Assembly: GCA_029561255.1 (NCBI GenBank)
Contig: JAKQJH010000242.1
Location: forward strand, 1-64,000
DNA: 64,000 bases
Reading direction: 5' to 3'
From: Bacteroidota bacterium
GTDB lineage: Bacteria; Bacteroidota; Bacteroidia; Chitinophagales; Chitinophagaceae
The position numbers and the translations under genes are program-made. Shown here piece after piece: positions 41,424-51,616 of the stretch; the first letter of the stretch is position 1, and each line of letters starts with the position of its first letter. The notes under the pieces were generated by a model. It was not told the DNA's origin, made no database searches, and was given only the letters and a program-made list of their open reading frames with translations.

Positions 41424-42355
41424 ATTCCCCGTTCGGATTAATAATGTCCGGCCTCTCTTCCAAAGCCCTGGCCTTCGGCACCCCTGAAAACAAACTGAAG
41501 TACAACGGTAAGGAAGAGCAGAAAGCCGAGTTCAGCGATGGCAGCGGACTGGACTGGCTGGATTATGGGGCGAGGATGTATGATGTGCAGGTGGGGAGAT
41601 GGCAAGTACAAGATCCATATTCAACAAAGTATACCTCATATTCACCATATAATTATGTTGTGAATAACCCACTTCTAATTGTTGACCCTGACGGAAAAGA
41701 CTTTGAACTCTATATTAATGTAGAAGACAAAACTATTACTATTAAAGCCAAGTACTATACAGCTAATAACTCTGAAGAGGAAAATAAAGTAATGAAAGAC
41801 TTAATTTCTTTTTGGAACAGACAAAGCGGCAATAATTATTATAAAGTTGGTAAAGGCAAAGATGCCACTTATTTTAAAATTAACTTTGAGCTCTCTGAAG
41901 CTGAAGTTGAAAGAAGTGAGGATGGGATGGTGTCTTTTAAAGACGGGAAAGGTGCAATTAATCAAGTACAAGTTTTAGAAGATGCTGCTTTTGACAAAAA
42001 CATGAAGGGCCTATCATCTGATGCAGACGGTGTGAATATCAGAGATAAGTTATACATGCCTAAACGTAGTGCATCCAATTGGGCTATTTCTGCTCACGAA
42101 GGGGGGCATGGATTAGGGATGGTTCATGAAGAAGATGGAATAATGTCTCCTTATAAGGACGCATTAACCCCTGATGTAATTCTTAGCAATATCACTTCTA
42201 TGTTGGGAAGTGCCGGTATCGGGCCTAACTCTTCGTATAAAACAGATGGTGATAAGGAAGATATTGGGAAAGCAACGAATCAAATAAACGTTCCTGCAAA
42301 TTTTAATAAAGGCAATGTAATAACAAAGGAAAAATATCTAAAAGAGACAAATTAA
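41424..42355 (+). CDS. Orphan RHS tip cassette 1 (metzincin-like motif)
   Basis: Conserved linker [69 protein letters not shown]; listed ORF starts 41444. Confidence 0.8.
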
Positions 42356-42356
42356 A

Positions 42357-42692
42357 ATGATTACAAAAGCAATAGCACTTTTACTGATAAGCTTCTTTTC
42401 AAGTCTTAATAGCGGGAAAAAGAATATTGATATAAGTATCACCTTAATTAATGAGAAAGGGGTAATTTTAAAAGACGGAAGTGTCAATGAATATTCTAAC
42501 AATATTTATGTTGGGTATTCAAAACCATTAAATCAATACTATTTCAAAACAAAGCACGATACATTATCTTTTTATATTACTCATCCAGGATATGAGCCAA
42601 TTAAATTTAAAACGATTTTGACTAATTGTACTGATACTGTATTTTATGAGTTTAAAATGAAAAAGAAGAATAAGGCATATTTGGGAGATTAA
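42357..42692 (+). CDS. Candidate exported immunity protein
   Basis: Hydrophobic N-terminus MITKAIALLLISFFSSLNSG; directly follows tip. Confidence 0.45.
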   Translation: MITKAIALLLISFFSSLNSGKKNIDISITLINEKGVILKDGSVNEYSNNIYVGYSKPLNQYYFKTKHDTLSFYITHPGYEPIKFKTILTNCTDTVFYEFKMKKKNKAYLGD

Positions 42693-42843
42693 GAATTTTG
42701 GCAGTTTGTCAAACCCGAGTTATCTATCGTGTTCAAAAAGTAAAAAATAGGAAGAAGAGCTAAAAATAGTCTTATGAACTTTGACAATTTTCAGAGAATG
42801 CATAGCTGTTTACTAATCGGGTAAATACATATTTACTTACAGT

Positions 42844-43695
42844 TTGCAACATTATTCCCCGTTCGGATTAATAATGTCCGGAATCTCATCTAAAGCAAAT
42901 GCTTTTGGAGGCCTTGAAAATCGGAAGAAATTTAACGGCATACTATACACTTCTGAGTTCGATTTAAATACTTACGACGCCTTATTTAGAAATGCAGATC
43001 CACAAATAGGAAAGTGGTGGCAAATAGACCCGAAACCAAATCATGCAGAAAGTCCATATGCTGTAATGGGAAATAATCCAATCTTGAAAAACGACCCGCT
43101 GGGAGATACTGTTAGAACCCAAGGGTTTACTCAAACCGAAATTTTGAACAACTTAGCCAAAGCAATAAAATTAGTTGATAAGCAAAAAAATCCTTTTTCA
43201 TTTGATAAAAAGGGGGATTTGAAATATAGCAAAAAAGATTACAAAAAACTATCATCAGAACAGAAGGAAGTTGCAAAAAACATAGTTGGAACTATTGGTG
43301 ATTCAAAAGTGTTTACTATAATCAAAGGAGATAAAAATACTGTAATTCAAACAAAGTCAGATGGCAGTAAACTAACATTAGGCGACAATGACGGTGCAGT
43401 TACTGTTATTAGTGATAATAAAAACGCCCCGAATAATGTAAATATATTTATTGACCCTACAGCGAATTTTAATGCCCCCGAACTTGGTATTAAATCTACG
43501 GACCCAACAAAACCTTTGGATTCACCTGCATGGCTGGTTATGATGCATGAATGGGGTGGACATGGATATTTAAAGTATGTGAAAAATGACCCCAATCAGT
43601 TAGGTAATACAATAGGTTATGAGAATAAGGTTAGAAGTCTACATGAGATGGGAAAAAGAGATTACGATGATGTTCATATCAAACCAGACTATTAG
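42844..43695 (+). CDS. Orphan RHS tip cassette 2 (HEWGGH motif; divergent linker)
   Basis: [33 protein letters not shown]...; MMHEWGGHGYLKY...IGYENKVR. Confidence 0.75.
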   Translation: MQHYSPFGLIMSGISSKANAFGGLENRKKFNGILYTSEFDLNTYDALFRNADPQIGKWWQIDPKPNHAESPYAVMGNNPILKNDPLGDTVRTQGFTQTEILNNLAKAIKLVDKQKNPFSFDKKGDLKYSKKDYKKLSSEQKEVAKNIVGTIGDSKVFTIIKGDKNTVIQTKSDGSKLTLGDNDGAVTVISDNKNAPNNVNIFIDPTANFNAPELGIKSTDPTKPLDSPAWLVMMHEWGGHGYLKYVKNDPNQLGNTIGYENKVRSLHEMGKRDYDDVHIKPDY

Positions 43696-43710
43696 TTTAA
43701 ATAAAATATT

Positions 43711-44223
43711 ATGAAGAGTTTACTTCTTTTTGTTTTGATTTATTTGAGTACCGACTTATATTGCCAACATTCCGATGGCTTGCAGGTTAACATATCAAGG
43801 GATGAGGTTTCGGATAGTAATTTTTGTATATACAACGTGTTAATTGAGAATAAAAGCGACAGTGTAGCCTGTTTACTACACTCCGTTTTTATGAACTTAA
43901 CCTCTGATGCTCCACAAGGTCTTGCATTGTTCATAAAAAATAAACATAGGATAATGTATCATTTCCGTTACTCCTTTGAGGATACTACTATTATAGCAGA
44001 AGTAATATTGTACAAATCTGAGATAATCTTACCTCACCATGTTTTGAATTTTAAAATTAAAACTCAGAAAGTCAAAGATAACTTATCCAAATATTTGACT
44101 TTTGAGTACTTTTATCCTATCGATTTCTGTTATAGCGACTTTATTAAAGACATGGATAAAGCGAAAAGCAAATGGTACCTTAAATACGATAGGAGAAAGA
44201 AAGAAATTAAAATGTACGATTAA
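43711..44223 (+). CDS. Candidate exported immunity protein
   Basis: Signal peptide MKSLLLFVLIYLSTDLYCQ; 15 bp after tip. Confidence 0.48.
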   Translation: MKSLLLFVLIYLSTDLYCQHSDGLQVNISRDEVSDSNFCIYNVLIENKSDSVACLLHSVFMNLTSDAPQGLALFIKNKHRIMYHFRYSFEDTTIIAEVILYKSEIILPHHVLNFKIKTQKVKDNLSKYLTFEYFYPIDFCYSDFIKDMDKAKSKWYLKYDRRKKEIKMYD

Positions 44224-44472
44224 TTTATCATAGTAAAAGTACAGCCCAATTGTGCCGGGGTTTATTTGTTGTAAACTGTAAGTATCCCTAATAACCAGAC
44301 AGTTTAAAATCCGCTTTAACGACTTTATTTTATACTACACATAAACGGTATCAATTAATACATTTATGGTGCTATCGCCAATTAATTTGATCCAAAGCCT
44401 AGTCAGGACTATATCTCTAATTTACTAATTGCCCTCTTAGTTGCGACCAGCGTATCATTAGGCACACCTTCC

Positions 44473-44570
44473 TTATTCCACCAATCTCCTGTGCGCCTCC
44501 TTTACCTGCCTGTCTAGGTAAACCAGCACCAGCCCTACATAATTTAAAAACAGGTGGCAGCCGGAAGCAT
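44473..44570 (-). pseudogene. Fragment of tyrosine-recombinase 3' end
   Basis: Minus-strand translation ASGCHLFLNYVGLVLVYLDRQVKEAHRRLVE* vs APGSREFFKYVGLVQDYLDKQVKEAHRRLVE* of 52263..53306. Confidence 0.85.
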
Positions 44571-44692
44571 TATCATGTTGTGCAGAAGAGTACGTATTTG
44601 TATATTTATGTGAGCATTAGGTGTCCTGTGGATGTGTTCTTTGACAATCTATTGGTGACGCAAACAAAAGGCAGATTCTGGAAGAGAGGCTT

Positions 44693-45682
44693 ATGTCTGC
44701 CTGTCGGGCACATTATTCCCCGTTCGGATTAATAATGTCCGGCCTCTCTTCTAAAGCCCTGGCCTACGGAACCCCGGAAAATAAACTGAAATACAACGGC
44801 AAGGAAGAGCAAAAAGCTGAGTTCAGCGATGGCAGCGGGCTGGACTGGCTGGATTATGGGGCGAGGATGTATGACCCACAAATAGGAAAGTGGCAAGTCA
44901 TTGACCCTATGGCTGACCTAATGAGGAGGCATTCGCCCTACAACTATGCTTTTAATAATCCTCTTCGTTTTATAGACCCAGACGGAATGACACCCGGAGA
45001 TTTCTTAGACGAGAATGGAAACGTAATTGGTAATGATGGAAAGAACGATGGTAAAACCTATGCAATGAAAACTACTCAAAAAACTACGGAAGCTTTTAAT
45101 TCAACAACAGGTACTACCGAAAAGGTAAATACAGATGGAATCTCTAAAAAGGACAGTAAAGATGCAAAAGATTTTGTAAAAGCTAATTCTGGTAATACTG
45201 CTGCCTTTAACGGTAATGCTTCTGTGTATGATAAATTTGTTGAACTGCCTTCACAAGAAATCAGGGATAAAATGGAGGCTGTGGTTGATGCTGATAATGG
45301 TCAGGGCGGAACAACTGCTACAAACAATCAGGAACATGGAGGTCAGATACGAGAAGTTCGGGATAATACAGGTGCACCAACTGGAGAAAGAGAAGTAGTA
45401 CAAGCAACCAGCGGCCCCGTAACAGACCCAGCAAAAAGTGGAAGTACTGGAATAGAATATAATGTAGATGTAAGAACCCAATCGCGTTTTCACAGCCACC
45501 CGAGCGGAGCCAATAATGGCAGTTCATTTGTTCAAGGGCCTTCGGTACAAGATATTAATGGTGCAACTAGAGGGAAAGCGAATATACCAATAACCAATTA
45601 TGTTTTTGGCATGAGCGATCAGAAGGTTTATATCTACTCAACTAATGGTGTTCAAGCAATTGTTCCCAAAAAAGCCTGGTAA
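44693..45682 (+). CDS. Orphan RHS tip cassette 3 (JAB/JAMM-like C-terminus)
   Basis: Linker [69 protein letters not shown]. Confidence 0.78.
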   Translation: MSACRAHYSPFGLIMSGLSSKALAYGTPENKLKYNGKEEQKAEFSDGSGLDWLDYGARMYDPQIGKWQVIDPMADLMRRHSPYNYAFNNPLRFIDPDGMTPGDFLDENGNVIGNDGKNDGKTYAMKTTQKTTEAFNSTTGTTEKVNTDGISKKDSKDAKDFVKANSGNTAAFNGNASVYDKFVELPSQEIRDKMEAVVDADNGQGGTTATNNQEHGGQIREVRDNTGAPTGEREVVQATSGPVTDPAKSGSTGIEYNVDVRTQSRFHSHPSGANNGSSFVQGPSVQDINGATRGKANIPITNYVFGMSDQKVYIYSTNGVQAIVPKKAW

Positions 45683-45683
45683 T

Positions 45684-46202
45684 ATGAAAAAGATACAACT
45701 AACAGTTGTTGTAATATTATTGTGTTTAGTAACAAATGCACAGGTACAGGTAAGACAGACAGGGAAAGTGCGTTATTACGTTGTTCCATTCAATGAGTCA
45801 TTAACATTGCGTGACGATTCTGTTGCTCATGCTATTAATGATTATATCGTAAAACATGCACCAAATAATTTCCCTGATGTTTTGTTGTATATCACAGACC
45901 AAAACCCTCAAAGTACTATTTCTAACTTTCAGGAAGTTTTGGTTTATTATCAAAAGTATCAAGGAGAATTTTTTGAGAAAGGCATTTTAACTTACGGCAA
46001 AGAGCATATTGGTATAAGCCTGGCACTTTTTAAAAATCATTATCAAAATGGCATTCAAGCAGTGAGGTATGCAATAAGTAATTTTAAGAAGCTGAAGAAA
46101 AAAGAAAAACGGCTCTCAAAGAAAATAAAGAATGATACCTTGAGTAATGAAGATTTAAAAAGTTTTGAACTTCCTATATTAGATATTTTGCTTAAAGTGT
46201 AA
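45684..46202 (+). CDS. Candidate exported immunity protein
   Basis: MKKIQLTVVVILLCLVTNAQVQV signal peptide; starts right after tip stop. Confidence 0.48.
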   Translation: MKKIQLTVVVILLCLVTNAQVQVRQTGKVRYYVVPFNESLTLRDDSVAHAINDYIVKHAPNNFPDVLLYITDQNPQSTISNFQEVLVYYQKYQGEFFEKGILTYGKEHIGISLALFKNHYQNGIQAVRYAISNFKKLKKKEKRLSKKIKNDTLSNEDLKSFELPILDILLKV

Positions 46203-46350
46203 TAGTTAGTACTTTATCTGACATCCAAGGTTTTTATAGTTTTCTGTAATTTGCTGGAAGGCAAGGTGACATGGTCAATCTGTAGACAGGGCATTGACCG
46301 TTTTCTTTGATTAAACCTTTAAGGAGGGGCAGTTGACTTCTATCTACTAA

Positions 46351-46610
46351 CTACCGGCTACTAACTATCTCCGCCAACTCCTTTTCAAACAACCCATACT
46401 TCCCATACTCCACCACAGGCCCAAGTTCCTTTCCGTTTTTGAAGGCGATAATAATAGGTACGTTTTTAACATTTAATTTTTCGGTGAGATTGCCCAACCT
46501 GGTCTTATTTCGGTCCACTCCGATTATGGTGATGTTTTTATCGGGGAAACTGGCGGTATCGGCGGTGGCATAGAGTTTCGGGAGGGAGTCCTCACACCAG
46601 GTACCGATGA
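46351..46610 (-). pseudogene. Thioredoxin-family protein C-terminal part, N-terminus missing
   Basis: LLVFIGTWCEDSLPKLY...KNVPIIIAFKNGKELGPVVEYGKYGLFEKELAEIV; upstream sequence is RHS-like on the other strand. Confidence 0.6.
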
Positions 46611-46850
46611 ATACGAGCAGTTTAAGGGTACTAAAGATGCAAGTGGTAATAAAATCGGGGAGGGCTACATTGGTTTTGAGCAAGTTCGTGGCAGTGGAGC
46701 AGCGACCCCTCATACAATGCCGAATTTAATAGAAGCCAAAGCGGATATTTGTATATTTATAGCAGTAATGAAGAATCAAATATTGACGTGTTCTTTGATA
46801 ATTTACAGGTGACACATATAAGAGAGTCGATTTTGTAGGAGACGCATCAT

Positions 46851-47837
46851 TCCCCGTTCGGATTAATAATGTCCGGCCTCTCTTCCAAAGCCCTGGCCTT
46901 CGGAACCTCGGAAAAAAAACTGAAATACAACGGCAAGGAAGAGCAGAAAGCAGAGTTCAGCGATGGCAGCGGGCTTGATTGGCTGGATTATGGGGCGAGG
47001 ATGTATGATGCGCAGATTGGGCGGTGGAGTGTGGTGGATCCAATGGCAGATAAATATTCTAATATTTCGCCTTATGTATATTGTGTGAATAACCCATTAA
47101 TTTTTATTGATCCAACAGGAATGGTTATTGATGATGCTGATCAAAAAAAGTATGATAGAATGCAAAAAAAAGTAGAAAAAAAACAAAGGCATTTAGATAA
47201 TAGGTTAAATAGGTTAATAAAAAGGGATGGCCCACAAGAAAAAATAAAAAAAATATCTGAAAGAGTTAATCAGTTAAGTGTAGTCACAGAAACTCTAAAA
47301 AAATTAGAAAGCTCACCAATCATGTATCAATTAAATGCATTGGATGGGAATGTAGCTAGTGAAGGGTATCTATCTTATAATCGTAATGCAAATAATGGAG
47401 GTGGGGCTGTTGTAATTAATTATATCAAGGGTAGTATTTCTAATTTCGTCCATGAATCTGCACATGCCGGGCAATTTGAATCTCGCGAAATTGCATTTGC
47501 AAATGGGAATAATGCAAATAATACAATAGGTATTGATTTATACGATGAGGCGTTAGCATATAGAGCTCAATTTGCATATTCCCCCAAGTCGGTTTCGAGA
47601 ATTACATCAAATGCAAACATTAATGGCATGAACGATATTACAACTGATTGGGTTTTTAATATTCATAACCAGCGAACTAATGCGCATCCTTATCAAGCTA
47701 CATATGTTGGGAGACTTCCCGTTAATACTGGCACTATACTACCTGTTCTTAAGCAAGCGTATCCCGGGATTAGTTTTATGGGAAACAGTCCAATAGTTAC
47801 ATTACAACAATTATTTCCAAATATTATACAAAGATGA
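46851..47837 (+). CDS. Orphan RHS tip cassette 4 (HESAH motif)
   Basis: Linker [62 protein letters not shown]; listed ORF starts 46869. Confidence 0.8.
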   Translation, partial: SPFGLIMSGLSSKALAFGTSEKKLKYNGKEEQKAEFSDGSGLDWLDYGARMYDAQIGRWSVVDPMADKYSNISPYVYCVNNPLIFIDPTGMVIDDADQKKYDRMQKKVEKKQRHLDNRLNRLIKRDGPQEKIKKISERVNQLSVVTETLKKLESSPIMYQLNALDGNVASEGYLSYNRNANNGGGAVVINYIKGSISNFVHESAHAGQFESREIAFANGNNANNTIGIDLYDEALAYRAQFAYSPKSVSRITSNANINGMNDITTDWVFNIHNQRTNAHPYQATYVGRLPVNTGTILPVLKQAYPGISFMGNSPIVTLQQLFPNIIQR

Positions 47838-48205
47838 AAGTTTTAATAATTATTATTGCTATTATATTACAATCATGCGTAGTCAATTTATATCAAAGTA
47901 TGTTTTACTGTACTTATAATGGAAACTACCAATTCAATTCTGTAAATCTAGAAATTAATAAGGATAGTACTTTTCAATTCTCTAATAGGTCGGGCTTTAG
48001 AATAGAAAAATGTGAAGGCACATGGAAAGTTATTGATAGAAATAAATTGTTATTAAAGGGGAACGATATAAGAGAAGGCGTCTTGCATAATGATAGCTTG
48101 TTTTATCCCAGAATTGATTGTGCGAGTGATACACTAACATATATTTCAAACAGGAGAGTGATTTTCAGAAACTACAGTCTACATAAAGTTGAAGAGAATA
48201 AATAA
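47834..48205 (+). CDS. Candidate lipoprotein immunity protein
   Basis: [22 protein letters not shown] lipobox-like; overlaps tip stop. Confidence 0.5.
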   Translation: MKVLIIIIAIILQSCVVNLYQSMFYCTYNGNYQFNSVNLEINKDSTFQFSNRSGFRIEKCEGTWKVIDRNKLLLKGNDIREGVLHNDSLFYPRIDCASDTLTYISNRRVIFRNYSLHKVEENK

Positions 48206-48529
48206 ATACTATTTTGAAGGATTTTGCAATTAATTTGACAGCCAAATATTTCACCTTTCAATACTAACTCATCTTGAAGTAAAAATAGCAGTAATTAACA
48301 ATAGCTTTTCAAGAATATGAAATTCAATTAGGTTTAGATGATCAAGCAGTTATTGTAAGTGCCTTAATGAATCTGCCGGTTCGAAAACAATATTAAACTT
48401 AAAGTTGTATTACTCTAACTCGGTTTTTACAAAGTGATTTCTCATCATCTTAAAACATATCAAAAGAGATACTGCTATTCGCTGATTTCATCAGTGCTCA
48501 TTTCTTCGTGTCATAAGTAAATAAAAAGT

Positions 48530-48625
48530 TACCCCACAACCTCATGTGCGCCTCTTTCATATATCTGTCAAGGTAATTCAGTCCCAGCCATTTATGTTTA
48601 TAAATCTGGAGGTGGCCAGAAAGTT
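48530..48625 (-). pseudogene. Fragment of tyrosine-recombinase 3' end
   Basis: ccccacaacctcatgtgcgcctctttcatatatctgtcaaggtaattcagtcccagcc aligns to 52267 onwards. Confidence 0.75.
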
Positions 48626-48747
48626 TGCTTTATTGCATTTTTGAATAGTCGTTTGTATATTTAACTCAGTTATGAAGCGGCTAAGCGTTTATGTTCTTTG
48701 ACATTCATATGTTAACTTGCAAATGCCTTGTTTCAGAGGAAACGCAT

Positions 48748-49644
48748 CATTCCCCGTTCGGATTAATAATGTCCGGCCTCTCTTCCAAAGCCCTGGCCTT
48801 CGGCACCCCTGAAAACAAACTGAAGTACAACGGCAAGGAAGAGCAGAAAGCCGAGTTCAGCGATGGCAGCGGACTGGACTGGCTGGATTATGGGGCGAGG
48901 ATGTATGATAATCAGATTGGAAGATTTAATAGTATTGATTTGTTTTCAGATAAGTATAACACAGTTTCACCTTACATATATGTTTTGAATAACCCGATTC
49001 TTTTTATTGATCCAGATGGTAATTTTATCGATGTATCATTTATCTATGAAAAGGATAAAAATACAGGTGATTATAAGTATAAAGATTTGATTAAATCTTT
49101 TGAAGAATTTGCAAAATCTGAACAAGGGATTGCTTTTTTGGGGAACTATGCAGAAGAAGGGCAAGTGATTGCTGGGCATAAGTATGAAAAGAGTGGTAAA
49201 TATGATAAAAAAAATATCGATTTACAATTTTCGAAATTAGAGGATGATTCACCTGCAACTGGTAAAACGAAATTTGAAGAAACTAAAGATGGTTTAAAAA
49301 TTAATATTCAATTGCGTGCATTTAGACGCGTTGATGACAATATAGAAACAATAGGTCACGAAAGTTTTATACATGCTGATAAAAACGCTGATGATTTTTA
49401 TGATGATGGTAAAATGAATTTATCAAATTTAGATAAAAAAATTGTTTCCTACGTAGATGGCATAATTAAGAAAAATTCACAGTATAGTTCTTCAAGATTC
49501 AATCTTTCACAACACTATCAAGAAAGAAAAGATAAAATATTAGAAAAGAAGCTTGTTCCAATTTTGTTACAATATTATCGCAAACAAAACATCAAAAAAA
49601 CAGAAGATCAGGTAAAGGAATTTGTAAACGATTTCATCAACTAA
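48748..49644 (+). CDS. Orphan RHS tip cassette 5 (HESFIH motif)
   Basis: Linker [26 protein letters not shown]...; [20 protein letters not shown]; listed ORF 48691. Confidence 0.8.
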   Translation, partial: HSPFGLIMSGLSSKALAFGTPENKLKYNGKEEQKAEFSDGSGLDWLDYGARMYDNQIGRFNSIDLFSDKYNTVSPYIYVLNNPILFIDPDGNFIDVSFIYEKDKNTGDYKYKDLIKSFEEFAKSEQGIAFLGNYAEEGQVIAGHKYEKSGKYDKKNIDLQFSKLEDDSPATGKTKFEETKDGLKINIQLRAFRRVDDNIETIGHESFIHADKNADDFYDDGKMNLSNLDKKIVSYVDGIIKKNSQYSSSRFNLSQHYQERKDKILEKKLVPILLQYYRKQNIKKTEDQVKEFVNDFIN

Positions 49645-49659
49645 GTTTTGATTTACTTT

Positions 49660-50166
49660 ATGACTCCATTTAAAACAATTTTTTTTATAGTGTTTTTGAG
49701 TTTATTTTTTGGTTGTACGAATAATATCAAATCAGGTAAAACGGGAACATTTATTGATTTAACACTAAAGTATGACAAAAGCTTAAAATCATATATAATA
49801 AAGAAAAATGGCGAGGTCGTTTATTTAGAAAATACATCTGGCTACCCAGGAGTTCTTTATGAAGGATTTATTTCAGAGGATCATTTTAGAAAAGTAGATG
49901 GGTTTTTGAATTTTCAAGCTCCTTTCAACATAGATACAACAATTTCTTCTTGGAAAACAGATGAAAACTGTGCTGATGAACCGCTTTATAGATTGATATA
50001 TTTAAATAAGTATAACAAGGAAATTGTTTTTATGGGTAGCTCATGTGTCAAGCGAACTGCAGTAGATTCTTTGGTTTTTAATATGGTAAAGCACTTGGAT
50101 TCTACTGCTAAAAACCCATATTTTAAGAGTTTTGACAAAGTTATTCCTCCGCCTTACCCTTTTTAA
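49660..50166 (+). CDS. Candidate lipoprotein immunity protein
   Basis: MTPFKTIFFIVFLSLFFGCTNNIKSG lipobox. Confidence 0.52.
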   Translation: MTPFKTIFFIVFLSLFFGCTNNIKSGKTGTFIDLTLKYDKSLKSYIIKKNGEVVYLENTSGYPGVLYEGFISEDHFRKVDGFLNFQAPFNIDTTISSWKTDENCADEPLYRLIYLNKYNKEIVFMGSSCVKRTAVDSLVFNMVKHLDSTAKNPYFKSFDKVIPPPYPF

Positions 50167-50437
50167 AGTAGCGACCCCTCAATCCTTCCTCTTATCCAAC
50201 ATAAATCCAATACTCTTCCCTGTGCTTTTTGTACTCCTTACATGAATTGCCGTACGACGTAAGTACTCCTAAAAATCAGATAGTTCAAAATCAGTATTAA
50301 ACTTAAATTTAGATTACACTCATCTAACCCGGTTATTACTAAGTAAATTCTCATCATCCCGGCAAAAATCAAGAGATATGTTGCTAATTGATGATTTCAC
50401 TTGTGCTCCGATCTTCGTGTCATAATAACTACAAAAA

Positions 50438-50534
50438 TACTCCACCAATCTCCTTTGTGCTTCCTTTACCTAACTGTTCAGGTAACCAAGCATAAGTCCC
50501 TCATTCCAGCAAAACTCCCGGTTGTCAGAGGCAT
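50438..50534 (-). pseudogene. Fragment of tyrosine-recombinase 3' end, decayed
   Basis: tactccaccaatctcctttgtgcttcctttacc...aaaactcccggttgtcagaggcat; contains an internal stop. Confidence 0.8.
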
Positions 50535-50656
50535 TGTCTTGTTGCGCAGAAGAGTACGTATTTGTATATTTATGTGAGCATTGGGTGTCCGCCGGATGTG
50601 TTCTTTGACAACCTATTGGTGACGCAAACAAAAGGCAGATTCTGGAAGAGAGGCAT

Positions 50657-51607
50657 ATGTCTGTCTGTTGGGCACATTATTCCCCGTTCGGATTAATAAT
50701 GTCCGGCCTCTCATCCAAAGCCCTGGCCTTCGGCACACCGGAAAATAAACAGAAATACAACGGCAAGGAAGAGCAGAAAGCCGAGTTCAGCGATGGCAGC
50801 GGTCTGGACTGGTTGGATTATGGGGCGAGGATGTATGATGGGCAGTTAGGGAGGTGGATGGTTTGTGATCCAATGGCGGAAAAATACCTTCATTTAACTC
50901 CTTATAATTATTGTGCAAATATTCCAACTTTCTTTATCGACCCGGATGGAAGGGATATTATTGGAGAATCGGAGAAAGATAGAAAATTTATTTTGGAAAA
51001 TCTTTCAAAGGTTTTTGGAGATGGTAAATTCAAATTTAACGGAACCAAACTTCAGTTTATTGGAGAGAAAAAGGATTTCAAAAAAGATTCAGAAAAGAAA
51101 ACTGCACTAGATGGGGTATTAAAAATCATAAATGACTCTGAAATTGAATTTAAAATTACTGCAAACATTAAAGATGCCCCAGATGAAATTAGGTCTAATA
51201 TAGATAATGCAAATGGAGAAATTACTAAAATTAAAAATACTGATGACGAAAGTGATAAAGGCAGAATAGGCTAGATAGTTAATGATGACACTAAATATCA
51301 AGTTAATGTATACGAATTTCTGTACCTCTATAAAAACAATGAGTCGGGTCAATTATTTAAGTCTGGTGAGCTACTTAGTGAGTCCAAGTTTTCGTTACAA
51401 TCAAAAGGCCGATCGTTGTTAACAAAGGATGGGCCGGATGGCTTACCAATTTTGATTAATAGTCCAGCTGTAACTCGATTTTTTCACTCAATAGGGCATG
51501 TGTTGTATGAAACAGGTGCTCAAGATAGAGTAATAGGGTATGAAAATTTGATTAGGGGTATATTGAAGTTGCCATTGAAAGGTTCCTTAGACCCAACACA
51601 TCAATAA
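50657..51607 (+). pseudogene. Orphan RHS tip cassette 6, interrupted by in-frame TAG at 51272-51274
   Basis: Two ORFs (50657..51274 and 51416..51607) are in one frame; C-terminus RFFHSIGHVLYE...IGYENLIR resembles cassette 2. Confidence 0.78.
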
Positions 51608-51616
51608 CAGTTATTT

